From assembly GCF_015143595.1 (NCBI RefSeq), contig NZ_WYEU01000002.1, positions 1 through 64,000 on the forward strand: a stretch of DNA of 64,000 bases, written 5' to 3'. The DNA comes from Sneathiella sp. P13V-1 (GTDB taxonomy: Bacteria > Pseudomonadota > Alphaproteobacteria > Sneathiellales > Sneathiellaceae). The notes beneath the pieces are model-generated. The model was not told where the DNA came from. It worked only from the letters and a program-made list of their open reading frames with translations, and did no database searches. This document shows, piece by piece, positions 44,820 through 53,968 of the stretch (within the stretch, counting starts at the first letter, position 1; each line of letters opens with the position of its first letter). The position numbers and the translations under genes were made by a program.

Positions 44820-46145
44820 ATGAAAACAGCGTTTCTAAATAGTCGGGCTATTTCTGGATACATCACACGCTTGACTTGTAGCGTTTCAATGCTTGCCTTG
44901 GGAGCTACTGCAGTAGTTGCTGGGCCATTGGAAGAAGAACTGGCGTTTTTATTATCCACCCATCCTCAACTTGATATTGGTCGCGACAATGTCACCGCTG
45001 CAGAAAGCGGTGTGGATGCCGCCTTGTCGGGTTTCTTGCCGAAGGTAACGGTAAATGGTGATCTAGGGTGGGAATACACTGATAATGATACTCAGACGGA
45101 TACTTATGATACCGATCGCTACAGTGCCGGCGTGGAAATCCGTCAGAACCTTTTTGAAGGCAACAAGACCACCGCAAATATCGAAGCCGCAGAAACAACC
45201 AAGGCTCTAGCGGACATCGACCTTTTATTCAGACAGCAACAACTCATGTTTGAGGGAATAGTTGCCTATTTGAATGTTGAGCGGTTTGGTTTTTTGAAGC
45301 TTCTCTCAGAAGAGAATGAAAAGACACTTAAACGCCAATTGCAACTTGAAGACGAGCGTGTGGAGCGCGGCGCTGGGATTGAAGTTGATGTGCTGCAAGC
45401 CAAGTCTCGATTGCAGCGTGCTGTGGAAAGGCGTGTTGCTGTAGAGGGGAGCCTAAAAGAATCTCATGCGAGATACTTGCAGGTTTTTGGCAAACCAGCT
45501 GATGACGGCGGTGTATTTGAGGCTGTACCGCCGGTTGATAAACTACCAGCTAGCTTGGATGACGCATTAACGCGGGCTAAAGAAAAAAACCTGCAGCTTT
45601 TGAACAGTAAAGAACAAGTGAAGATTGCAGACGCTCAAAGGCGTGTGTTTAAAGCTGATTATGCTCCAACACTGGATGCAGTGGCGAGGTATGACTGGGA
45701 GCAGGATATTGATGGTACCGAAGGGAGAGAGGATGCCTTTTTCGCCGGTCTGGAGCTTCGTTGGGAAGTGTTCTCGGGTTTTCTTACAGATGCCCAAGTA
45801 GAGCAGGCATCCGCGCGACACAATGCTGCTCTTTCCTCAGTCCGATACACCACTCAAAAGGTTGAGGAAGAGGTCCGTGTCGCATGGCGTGCCCTGAAAA
45901 CAGCGCAAGAACGCGAGCAACTTTTGGAAAATGCCGTCAATATTGCGGCTGAAGTTTTCATAGCGCGTCAGAAATTACGTGAGGGTGGTAAAGAAACAGC
46001 ATTGAACGTACTTGATGCGGAAAACGAGTTTTATGCTGCGCGGATTGCTCAAGTGTCAGCCGCTTATGAAGCAAGAACTGCTGTTTATAGAGTTCTTCTC
46101 TCAATTGGTGAATTGACAGCTGAGAACTTGGGAGTCTCGTCTTAA
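44820..46145 (+). CDS. TolC-family outer membrane channel
   Basis: A 441-residue protein with a signal peptide (cleavage near VVA/GPL). The mature chain has the two repeated halves of TolC-type proteins: HPQLDIGRDNVTAAESGVDAALSGFLP, then helices LQLEDERVERGAGIEVDVLQAKSRLQRA in the first half, and REGGKETALNVLDAENEFYAA in the second. It forms the outer membrane duct of the type I system with the ABC and HlyD proteins. A GGGGG run lies before the ATG. Separated by 127 bases from the cyclase gene, perhaps with its own promoter. Confidence 0.92.
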   Translation: MKTAFLNSRAISGYITRLTCSVSMLALGATAVVAGPLEEELAFLLSTHPQLDIGRDNVTAAESGVDAALSGFLPKVTVNGDLGWEYTDNDTQTDTYDTDRYSAGVEIRQNLFEGNKTTANIEAAETTKALADIDLLFRQQQLMFEGIVAYLNVERFGFLKLLSEENEKTLKRQLQLEDERVERGAGIEVDVLQAKSRLQRAVERRVAVEGSLKESHARYLQVFGKPADDGGVFEAVPPVDKLPASLDDALTRAKEKNLQLLNSKEQVKIADAQRRVFKADYAPTLDAVARYDWEQDIDGTEGREDAFFAGLELRWEVFSGFLTDAQVEQASARHNAALSSVRYTTQKVEEEVRVAWRALKTAQEREQLLENAVNIAAEVFIARQKLREGGKETALNVLDAENEFYAARIAQVSAAYEARTAVYRVLLSIGELTAENLGVSS

Positions 46146-46682
46146 TCCCTTGTATATTAGAAAATATTGATTCGATTTTTTCGTTAAATCAGGGTTTTGT
46201 TTAGAAGGTGCTTGTGGATTTGGTGGTTACCGAAATTGGTTTGTTTCTCTATTCCGAATTCCACTATTATGGCTTCTATATGGTTAACAGGCTCGACAAT
46301 TAATCCCCCTTTTTGGGGTGGGGAGGCAGTATACAGGGCTTGGTTTTTCCCGCCTATTTTAACTAATAAGCTACATATCTAAAAATAATTAATTAAAATC
46401 AGAAACTTAGAGGGTTTGGTAAAAATTCTCTTAACATTTTTCCCCGTTTCATCCGTTTGAGGGATGAAATAAGTAAAAACATGTGTTGAATAGTGGCAGT
46501 TAAATAATCGCTATGATTTGGAAAGCGCTTAATTTCTTTCCATATCGTTAAAATAAGCGTAAATTTTGGCTAATATTCGTGAGTGTTGTGTATGAGAATT
46601 TCCTCGCTCCGATAGCAGAAGTAGTAAGTGTTCCATAGTTAAGTAAACCACTATCGATACATGGTCATCGAGGGGAAAAAAA
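46146..46682. other. Intergenic leader region of the giant RTX gene
   Basis: This 537-base AT-rich stretch contains no convincing gene. Visible elements are a short CCCC/GGGG hairpin near 46305-46317 with a T-rich loop, which may terminate the tolC transcript, and a perfect 8-bp hairpin TTTCATCC/GGATGAAA at 46447-46469 with a 7-base loop. A GAGGGG ribosome binding site lies before the RTX gene. The region probably holds the promoter and a structured 5' leader. Confidence 0.6.
46447..46469 (+). repeat. 8-bp hairpin in the RTX leader
   Basis: TTTCATCC (46447-46454) and GGATGAAA (46462-46469) pair perfectly around a 7-base loop, 214 bases before the RTX start codon. There is no T-tract directly after it, so it may be an operator or leader structure rather than a terminator. 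Confidence 0.45.
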
Positions 46683-49600
46683 ATGGCACTCCGTTCTGAT
46701 TTTGAAACCGGCACCTCAACTGGTCAAGGCGCAGGTAATCTGAATGTTTTGAATTCAGAGGAGATTACTTCCGTTGAGATTCCTCACGGGAATTTCATTC
46801 TTCATGCAGAATACGCTCGTGATGGGCAGGATTTGGTCCTTACCGATGAGTATGGGCGCGAGGTCGCTGTAGAAGGTTATTTTTCCCATTCCCCGCTACC
46901 TGATTTGACAAATGAGGCAGGTGCCCGTGTTGAAGGTGCTTTTGTCGAGAAACTTGCAGGTCCGGGACAGGTTGCACAAAGCGGAAATCAGGCTGCCGCT
47001 CTTGGTGAGCCGGTTGGCGCCGTCGAAACTTTGGAAGGTGTTGCAACAGTTCGCCACAAAGATGGGACAAGCGAGCAATTACAGCTAGGTGATGAAATCT
47101 ATCAAGATGACATCATCGAGACGTCAAGCAATGGAAATCTAGGCGTTCTGTTAAAAGACGGGTCCATAATGGGTGTTGGCCCTGGATCGCGGATGACAAT
47201 TGACAGCTTTGTATATGACTCAGAAACGAACGACGGCAATGTGGGGTTGTCATTCCTCAAAGGCGCTGTTTCTTTTGTTTCTGGCAAAATTGCTAAAAAT
47301 GATTACGAGGATGTCAACATCAAGGTGCCATTTGGGACTATTGGCATACGTGGAACGGAGTTTGTAGTTGAAACAGGTCCAGATGGTCTGGCAACGGTTT
47401 ATGTTTTGGAAGGTCGTGTCCTGACTATTTCCAATGGTCAGCAAGTTATTTTGGAACCCGGTGATCTAGCCTCTATCACGACCGCTGGTTTGACATCAAT
47501 TCAGCAACTCCCTGTAGTGCAAATTCAAGAGTTGTTTAAAGAAGTCCTCCGTTCACAAGAAGGTACCCGTAGCATTAGGGATGGTCGTGCGGATAACAGC
47601 GAAGGTGAACTGGACGCAGAGCCTGCTGCTGGGGGGAATCAACAAGCCGATGGAACCGGCAATGACTCGGGAGAAGAAAATCCTGAGAATTCCAAGTCTG
47701 ACCGAGAAGAAGACTTCGCGCTTGAGGAATTCGATCCAAACCTAACCTCGTCGGAGGTGGGTAATATTGATATTTCTGTGCTGTTTACAGGTTCATCAGG
47801 TTCTGACCCAAACTTCCAGGAAAAAGGTGATCTTGATACATTTGAGGGCGCAATTGCGTTCTTTGGTAGTGACGGAGACGATGTGTTTACTGGAGGTGGA
47901 TTCGGTGATTTCATTTCTGGTATCGGTGGCAACGATAGCCTGTCTGGCGCAGGTGGTAATGACAGTGTTTCTGGCGGTGAAGGGAATGATACACTCAATG
48001 GTGATGGCGGAGATGATACCGTAGATGGTGGCGTAGGTAACGATGTTCTGCAAGGCGGGGAAGGAAGTGTAGATATCCTTCTTGGTGGCGAAGGTGATGA
48101 CCTTCTTTATGGAGATAATGCCGACGATCCGGATCCGACAACGGGCGATATGGATACCCTTTTTGGCGATGGTGGCAATGATACGCTATACGGCGGCGGT
48201 GGCAATGACCTTATGTTCGGTGGCTCAGGTAACGACGAGTTATATGGCGGATATGGTTCGGATGAACTGAATGGTGGTGCCGGACATGATGTACTTCTTG
48301 GTGGCGCAGGCGATGATACGCTTAACGGTGGTTCTGGGAATGACGTTCTGCAAGGCGGAAAAGGGAGTGTAGATAGCCTCAGCGGTGGTGAGGGGGACGA
48401 TCTTCTTTATGGCGATGACGCCGTTGATCTGGACCCTGAGTTGGGGGACCTGGATACCGTATCTGGTGATCAGGGTAATGATACATTGTATGGTGGCGGT
48501 GGCGCGGATCTGCTCAATGGTGGCGAAGACGATGATTTACTCTTCGGAGGGTTTGGTTCAGATGAAATACTTGGTGGATCAGGCGCGGACACACTGAGTG
48601 GTGATGCCGGTAATGACACGCTGGACGGTGGAGAGGGAATTGACACTGCATTTTATGCAGGCAGCGCTTCATCCTATGAATTCTCCTACAAAGACGGTCA
48701 AATCATTGTAGAGGACACCGCTACAGGTGATAGTGATACACTTTCAAATGTTGAGAGGGCCAAATTCAGCGAAGAGGGAGATTTTTCTCTTGTCACTTTT
48801 TCCATATCAGGTGATCAGGATGTCGTGGAAGGGGGAGTGGCCTCATTTGAGATTTCTCTTTCTGGAACCCCTCTTTCTCCAGGTGAAACTGCCTCTGTCA
48901 TCGTTAGCTTAGAAGGCGCAGGGGGCGATGTCGGGTCTTTGTTTGATGCGCTGTCAAGTGCGGCTGCTGAAAGCTCTGGTGTTTCTGTTGTTGCTTTAGA
49001 TGAAGGCGTTGAAGTCACCTTTAGTGGTGGGTTAGAAAGTGCCTCCTCTCTTGTTTTTGAATTAGCAGCTCATATAGATGGCGAGATTGAGAGCCCAGAG
49101 AGTTTTGATGTTAAAATAACGCCTCGGAATACGGATTCTTCAATAGCGGTTGTTATTGATGATACAGTATCAACAACCATTGAAGATTTGCCCCCAGTGG
49201 AATTTTATCTGGGGGGCGCTGATCAGATCGCTGAGGGTGCTGAAGGCGGCTTCCAGATTGGCTATACTGGCAACATTCCCGAAGGCGGAACTGCTTCTAT
49301 TCAGGTTGCCTTTTCTTCAGGCTCAACAGAAGAAGGTGATGTTGAGAGTTTCTACACTGCTCTTCAAGCTGCTGCGGATAACGTAGATGGCGTTAGTTTC
49401 GACCGGGAAACCAGAGTGTTGGAGTTTTCAAGCGGGACAACCGAACTGGCCTTCTCGATAGGAGCGATAAACGATACTCTGACAGAGGGAGATGAAAGCT
49501 TCTCTGTTACCATCGCTGATCCGATTTCTGACGTGGTATACGTATCGGTTGATGCTGCAAACGAAGCCGTTACAACTCGCATTATTGATAACGATGCTAT

Positions 49601-52600
49601 CGGGATTTCTCTACAAGGTTCTACCAGTGTTCGTGAAGGTGAAGCGGCTGATTACAATATTGCTATAGACGGAGAAATACCAGCAGGAGAGACAATTTCC
49701 GTCGATGTAAGCATTTTGGATGGACTTGAAAATACAGCTTCAGAAGATGACTATGGAAGTCTCGTGGCAGCATTGGCAGCTGCGGCGAGTGAAACCTCTG
49801 GGGTGGAGGCCAATGGGACAACCCTAACTTTCGACTCCACCGTGACAGAGTTCAGTTTTTCTCTTGCCACCGTTAGTGAAGATGAATTGGAGGGAAGTGA
49901 AGATTTTGTAGTCACTCTGAGTAATGCCGTGGTGTCCAATGGTGGCATAGCTAACTTGGATGGCGAAGGAGCTGTCACAACTTCAATAACTGAGCCACCT
50001 ACTGATGTCGCATTTTCACTGATTGGAGATCCGAGTGTTTCCGAAGGAGCGAGTGCGTCTTATACAATCAGTTACACCGGTGGTATAGCTTTTGAAGAAA
50101 CTGCTTCTGTCCGGGTTGTCCTAAATGAAGGAAATCCTGAGGCTAGCGCTGACGCTACTGATGTAGAAAACCTTATCGCAGCCTTGCAGGAAGCGGTTGA
50201 CGCCACGGCAGGTGTTACCCTCGATGGCGATACATTAATATTTGACAGTAGTTCTACCTCCCTGAGTTTCAGTTTAGGAGCCGTCGATGATGGACTGACA
50301 GAAGGTCCTGAAGGCTTCTCAATATCATTGGTAGATGCCAGTGCGTCTTCTGGCGCAGCGAGAGTGGTGGAGCTGGATGGAACCGTTGTTACCGAAATCA
50401 CAGATAATGACACTCTTAAAGTAGAGCTCACAGGCGACAACTCTGTTAGAGAGGGGAGCGCTGCGGAGTATACGATTAACATTATCGGTGAAATTCCTGA
50501 TGGCGAGACTGTTTCCGTCGATGTGCTTGATCAAATTGATACTGCAAGTTCTGAGGACTATCAAAATCTCGTCGCAGCATTGAACAACGCTGCCGCAGCA
50601 ACGACCGGTGTCTCTGTTTCCGGTAATACTGTAACTTTTGATTCAACGGCATCTAGTTTCACCTTTAGTCTAGGAATTATTGAAAATGATGGTGAAGAGG
50701 GTGTCGAAACCTTTGCCATTACTCTCGATAGTCCGGAAATATCTAATGAAGGAGATGTTGAAATAACTGGCTCAGGAACGGTTTCAACGACCATCACTGA
50801 ACCAAGTTATATTGTCTTCTCGATAAGCGGTGATGAAGCTGTAATTGAAGGCGCCTCTGCCAGTTATACAATTGGATACACTGGTATGATTGAGGACGGC
50901 GAAACTGCATCCGTTCGTATCGCCTTCAACGAGGGCAGTGCCACTGCTGAAGATCTGAGTACCATTGTTGCCGCCCTCCAAAGTGCGGCAGATAATACGG
51001 CGGGTGTCTCATTTGACGGTGTTGACCTTGTTACTTTTGATAGTACTTCCGGCCCTCTAGAATTTGATCTTGGTATTGTTGATGATGGACTGACAGAGGG
51101 GGATGAAACCTTCTCCATTTCCTTGTTTGGGCCGATCGGTTCTTCAGGGTTTGTGAGTGTAGACCCACTTGCTGGTTCCGCGGGGACACAGATTGATGAT
51201 ATTGACTCAATACAGGTGGAAATCGTTGGCGATGCGTCTGTGGTTGAAGGTGGGACTGCTACATATAGTATAAGTCTAACAGGTGGCGTGCCTTCAGGTG
51301 AAACTGTTTCCTTTGAAGTGAGGATACAGGAGGGCTCTACCAATTCTGCTGACATATCAGATTATAGTAGTCTGGTTGCTGCTTTGGCGACTGCTGCGGC
51401 GTCAACTCCTGGAGTGACTTCGGATGGTAACACGCTGACATTTGATTCAACAGCGAGTGCACTTTCCTTCTCTTTGGATATTTCTGAATTGGACGGCGTT
51501 GAAGGGGTGGAAGATTTTGTTGTCACTCTTGCCAATCCGAGTGTTTCGAACGGTGGTGATATCGAAATGGGCCCTTCGGGAGAGGTGACAACAGAGATTT
51601 TGGAGAATTTCTCTGTTCAGGTTGGCTTTTCAGAAACCGAGGTGGTCAGGGAAGAAGGACAGACTTCCCGATTTAACATTGAACTTACGGCCACATTCGG
51701 ACCGGGGGTCGCGACTCTTCCTGCCGGTGCTGAAATTGTTTTTAGCTTGGCGTTCCTCAATATTGATACGGAAGCAGCTGATTTTGATGGAATGCTTTCT
51801 GACTTTATGAGCAGTTTCCCTGCCGGTGTCGAGGTGACTGCCGAAGAAGAAGGAATTTTAATCACCGTAACGGATCAAGCTGTTTTCACAAATGGTGACT
51901 TGGTTCTTCCAGTGGACGTGATCTCTATTGGTAGTGATGGTATTGAATCTTCCGAAGAGTTTGCTTTGAGTATTGAGAACGTAATTGGAACAGGAACCGG
52001 TATCGAAGTTGTTGAAGGCAATCTGATTGCCGTCGGTACGCTCACAGATGATGGAATTGTCGCAATCACACCGACAACTGAAGATGATGATTTGCAGGGC
52101 ACTGCGGATGCGGATCTGATAGATGCGCTTTCCGGTGATGATCGTGTTGCTGGCGGTGCAGGTGACGATACACTTATTGGTGGCCAGGGGCGTGATCGTA
52201 TAGAAGGCGATGCGGGCGCTGACAGTCTCGTAGGTGGTGAAGGAGACGACTCACTGTTTGGTGGAGAAGGCACTGACACCCTTATCGGTGGCTCCGGAGA
52301 TGATGCCCTCGATGGAGGAGAAGGAGCAGGATTACTTGATGGTGGATCAGGTAATGACACTCTCACTGGCGGATCAGCTGCGGACACTCTGCTGGGTGGT
52401 GAAGGGCGTGATGAACTCAGGGGGCTTGACGGGAACGACCGACTCGAAGGCAATGAAGGAGATGATACCCTCATAGGTGGTGCTGGCGACGATACTCTAA
52501 TAGGGAGCAATGGTGCTGATCTTTTGATTGGTAGTGAAGGCGACGACATTCTGACAGGTAATGGAAATATTGATATCTTTGCATTCATTCGTCTGCAGGA

Positions 52601-52943
52601 TGCAACTCAAATGACTACCAATGGGATTTTCTCTGGTACCAGTGATGAAATTACCGACTTTGGAAATGGAAAAGACCTTATCCAATTGGCTGAAGAGTTT
52701 GAATTCGTTGGGGAGTACAATGCGTTTGACGATTTCCTAACAACCATTGATGGTCAGGCGTATGACGGTACCAACGCTGATTACAGTGGTGGTCAGACCG
52801 AGGGAGAAGCGAAAGTTATCTTCGATGGAACGCACCTCTATTATGATGCAAATGGAAATGACGATGGCTATACGGTTGTCGCGCACATTTCATCCGGCAC
52901 CGTTGTGGGAACAGACATTACGACCTCAAATGGTGGTGCATAG
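46683..52943 (+). CDS. Giant FecR/RTX/Calx-beta type I secreted protein
   Basis: A 2086-residue protein. Residues about 100-285 form a FecR-like domain (VPFGTIGIRGTEFVVET). Then come two arrays of calcium-binding RTX nonapeptides (GGxGxDxxx), about 393-650 and about 1801-1960. Between them (about 700-1790) lie eight Calx-beta-like repeats of about 130 residues. The C-terminal 125 residues (DIFAFIRLQDATQMT onwards) resemble the uncleaved type I secretion end of peptidase M10-like RTX proteins. No N-terminal signal peptide is seen. The charge is strongly acidic. It lies behind the ABC, HlyD and TolC genes, all in the same direction, and is their probable substrate. It is most likely a calcium-stiffened surface adhesin; function inferred. 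Confidence 0.93.
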   Translation: MALRSDFETGTSTGQGAGNLNVLNSEEITSVEIPHGNFILHAEYARDGQDLVLTDEYGREVAVEGYFSHSPLPDLTNEAGARVEGAFVEKLAGPGQVAQSGNQAAALGEPVGAVETLEGVATVRHKDGTSEQLQLGDEIYQDDIIETSSNGNLGVLLKDGSIMGVGPGSRMTIDSFVYDSETNDGNVGLSFLKGAVSFVSGKIAKNDYEDVNIKVPFGTIGIRGTEFVVETGPDGLATVYVLEGRVLTISNGQQVILEPGDLASITTAGLTSIQQLPVVQIQELFKEVLRSQEGTRSIRDGRADNSEGELDAEPAAGGNQQADGTGNDSGEENPENSKSDREEDFALEEFDPNLTSSEVGNIDISVLFTGSSGSDPNFQEKGDLDTFEGAIAFFGSDGDDVFTGGGFGDFISGIGGNDSLSGAGGNDSVSGGEGNDTLNGDGGDDTVDGGVGNDVLQGGEGSVDILLGGEGDDLLYGDNADDPDPTTGDMDTLFGDGGNDTLYGGGGNDLMFGGSGNDELYGGYGSDELNGGAGHDVLLGGAGDDTLNGGSGNDVLQGGKGSVDSLSGGEGDDLLYGDDAVDLDPELGDLDTVSGDQGNDTLYGGGGADLLNGGEDDDLLFGGFGSDEILGGSGADTLSGDAGNDTLDGGEGIDTAFYAGSASSYEFSYKDGQIIVEDTATGDSDTLSNVERAKFSEEGDFSLVTFSISGDQDVVEGGVASFEISLSGTPLSPGETASVIVSLEGAGGDVGSLFDALSSAAAESSGVSVVALDEGVEVTFSGGLESASSLVFELAAHIDGEIESPESFDVKITPRNTDSSIAVVIDDTVSTTIEDLPPVEFYLGGADQIAEGAEGGFQIGYTGNIPEGGTASIQVAFSSGSTEEGDVESFYTALQAAADNVDGVSFDRETRVLEFSSGTTELAFSIGAINDTLTEGDESFSVTIADPISDVVYVSVDAANEAVTTRIIDNDAIGISLQGSTSVREGEAADYNIAIDGEIPAGETISVDVSILDGLENTASEDDYGSLVAALAAAASETSGVEANGTTLTFDSTVTEFSFSLATVSEDELEGSEDFVVTLSNAVVSNGGIANLDGEGAVTTSITEPPTDVAFSLIGDPSVSEGASASYTISYTGGIAFEETASVRVVLNEGNPEASADATDVENLIAALQEAVDATAGVTLDGDTLIFDSSSTSLSFSLGAVDDGLTEGPEGFSISLVDASASSGAARVVELDGTVVTEITDNDTLKVELTGDNSVREGSAAEYTINIIGEIPDGETVSVDVLDQIDTASSEDYQNLVAALNNAAAATTGVSVSGNTVTFDSTASSFTFSLGIIENDGEEGVETFAITLDSPEISNEGDVEITGSGTVSTTITEPSYIVFSISGDEAVIEGASASYTIGYTGMIEDGETASVRIAFNEGSATAEDLSTIVAALQSAADNTAGVSFDGVDLVTFDSTSGPLEFDLGIVDDGLTEGDETFSISLFGPIGSSGFVSVDPLAGSAGTQIDDIDSIQVEIVGDASVVEGGTATYSISLTGGVPSGETVSFEVRIQEGSTNSADISDYSSLVAALATAAASTPGVTSDGNTLTFDSTASALSFSLDISELDGVEGVEDFVVTLANPSVSNGGDIEMGPSGEVTTEILENFSVQVGFSETEVVREEGQTSRFNIELTATFGPGVATLPAGAEIVFSLAFLNIDTEAADFDGMLSDFMSSFPAGVEVTAEEEGILITVTDQAVFTNGDLVLPVDVISIGSDGIESSEEFALSIENVIGTGTGIEVVEGNLIAVGTLTDDGIVAITPTTEDDDLQGTADADLIDALSGDDRVAGGAGDDTLIGGQGRDRIEGDAGADSLVGGEGDDSLFGGEGTDTLIGGSGDDALDGGEGAGLLDGGSGNDTLTGGSAADTLLGGEGRDELRGLDGNDRLEGNEGDDTLIGGAGDDTLIGSNGADLLIGSEGDDILTGNGNIDIFAFIRLQDATQMTTNGIFSGTSDEITDFGNGKDLIQLAEEFEFVGEYNAFDDFLTTIDGQAYDGTNADYSGGQTEGEAKVIFDGTHLYYDANGNDDGYTVVAHISSGTVVGTDITTSNGGA
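48037..48636 (+). repeat. 100-residue tandem duplication inside the first RTX array
   Basis: The segment beginning NDVLQGGEGSVD at about 48037 recurs as NDVLQGGKGSVD at about 48337, an offset of exactly 300 bases. The rest of the unit matches in order: GGEGDDLLYGD, a DPxxGDxDT spacer, GNDTLYGGGG and then a GFGSDE/GYGSDE block. Both copies keep the reading frame. Confidence 0.8.
48790..52060 (+). repeat. Array of eight Calx-beta-like repeats
   Basis: Repeats begin at about residues 703, 839, 971, 1106, 1244, 1375, 1509 and 1643, spaced 131 to 138 residues. Each has an SxSEGxxAxYxIxxTG-type start and a later (T)EGxExFxxxL motif. Repeats 2, 4 and 6 resemble each other, as do 3, 5 and 7; the first and last are more divergent. 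Confidence 0.8.
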
Positions 52944-52947
52944 ATCG

Positions 52948-52980
52948 AAAAGGCAGCAAGGATTTTGCTGCCTTTTCTTT
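52948..52980 (+). terminator. Strong terminator after the RTX gene
   Basis: AAAAGGCAGCAA (52948-52959) pairs with TTGCTGCCTTTT (52965-52976) with a 5-base loop and is followed by CTTT. The A-rich left arm makes it work for the convergent gene too, whose stop codon is at 52979. Confidence 0.85.
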
Positions 52981-53800
52981 ATTCTTTCAAGTTTTCAGGC
53001 AACCAGCGATTTCGGCTGCGCTGAAAACTTCCATCATCACCGATTGAACTGATCGCAGCGTTTAAATTGGGCATGAAATCGCGACTCCATAACCCTTTTG
53101 AACACCCAACATACATTTTTGGGCCTTCGTGATTTCCTTGGATTGGATAAAAAAGGACCTGCTTTTCAAGACCCTGTTGAACAGCTTGGTAGTAATTTTC
53201 AGTGACGTGACCTAACGTTGCTTGGATGCGCCCATAAGCAATCTGTTTAATCAGAAGGCCGCTTTTCGGAAGGCCTTTCCTTACTGTTATCTTTTCTTTG
53301 TAAGCGCCATTGTTTGATTTGATTAGTTTGTCAATTGCTTGACCGTAAGAACGTTCCGCCATGACTTCCAACTTAAGTGTGTTGCTCTCAAGGAGATGCT
53401 CCAAATCGATGTGGTTGTTAGCATTTAGATAGGGAGAAAGTTTTTCTGATTGTAAGCTGGACGTGATTAAAACATTTGGTGAAAGGGTGGAAATCGGATC
53501 TGAAAAGGCGATGAATTTTTCGCGTTCAGCTGTCTTGAACAATCCGGCAAAGCACACCTGTCTGCCCGACTTAAATTCCTCCATAAGACGGGAGAGGCTG
53601 ACAGGGAGATGTTCATGGTTGTAAGAGGGGATTCGATTGGTGAGTTCCTGAACGATATGGTCCATAATTCCCTGATTTTTGAGTTTACCTTCCTGGATGT
53701 AAACTGGAGGGAAATCAACACTTCCCCAAAATACCGTTTTCTCTGCTGCCATTCCTTGGCTAGTCCATAAAAAACAGAAAAGGCTTATTATTCGAAACAT
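52979..53800 (-). CDS. Exported solute-binding-like protein (TIGR02285-like)
   Basis: A 273-residue protein with a signal peptide (cleavage near GMA/AEK). The mature part starts TVFWGSVDFPPVYIQEGKLKNQGIMDHI, the layout of bacterial extracellular solute-binding proteins of the TIGR02285 group, and has a typical hinge region CFAGLFKTAEREKFIAFSDPI. No transporter genes adjoin it. Like the protein at 21355, it may sense or capture a polar solute. Convergent with the RTX gene. Ligand unknown. Confidence 0.8.
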   Translation of the reverse strand: MFRIISLFCFLWTSQGMAAEKTVFWGSVDFPPVYIQEGKLKNQGIMDHIVQELTNRIPSYNHEHLPVSLSRLMEEFKSGRQVCFAGLFKTAEREKFIAFSDPISTLSPNVLITSSLQSEKLSPYLNANNHIDLEHLLESNTLKLEVMAERSYGQAIDKLIKSNNGAYKEKITVRKGLPKSGLLIKQIAYGRIQATLGHVTENYYQAVQQGLEKQVLFYPIQGNHEGPKMYVGCSKGLWSRDFMPNLNAAISSIGDDGSFQRSRNRWLPENLKE

Positions 53801-53968
53801 TATTATTGACCCGATTGCAAATATTTGCGCCGAATAAAATGTATCGGTGACATCTTAACAAAATACTGCTTAACTAAAGTGGTTGTCATATTTTGCTAAA
53901 CTGTTACATTCAGATCATAAATCTAACGTACGTTAGAAAAAAATCTAAAAAACAAAAAGAGTAAGAAG

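Noticed and set aside
47860-48660. Short periodic DNA repeats that could suggest a CRISPR-like or satellite array
   Set aside because: The periodicity follows the nine-residue RTX codon pattern in frame and is not a set of identical repeats with unique spacers.
51875-52588. A 237-codon open frame on the minus strand in the RTX gene, rich in Ser and Pro
   Set aside because: It mirrors the repeated GGxGxD codons of the RTX array in reverse and so is an artefact of repeats.
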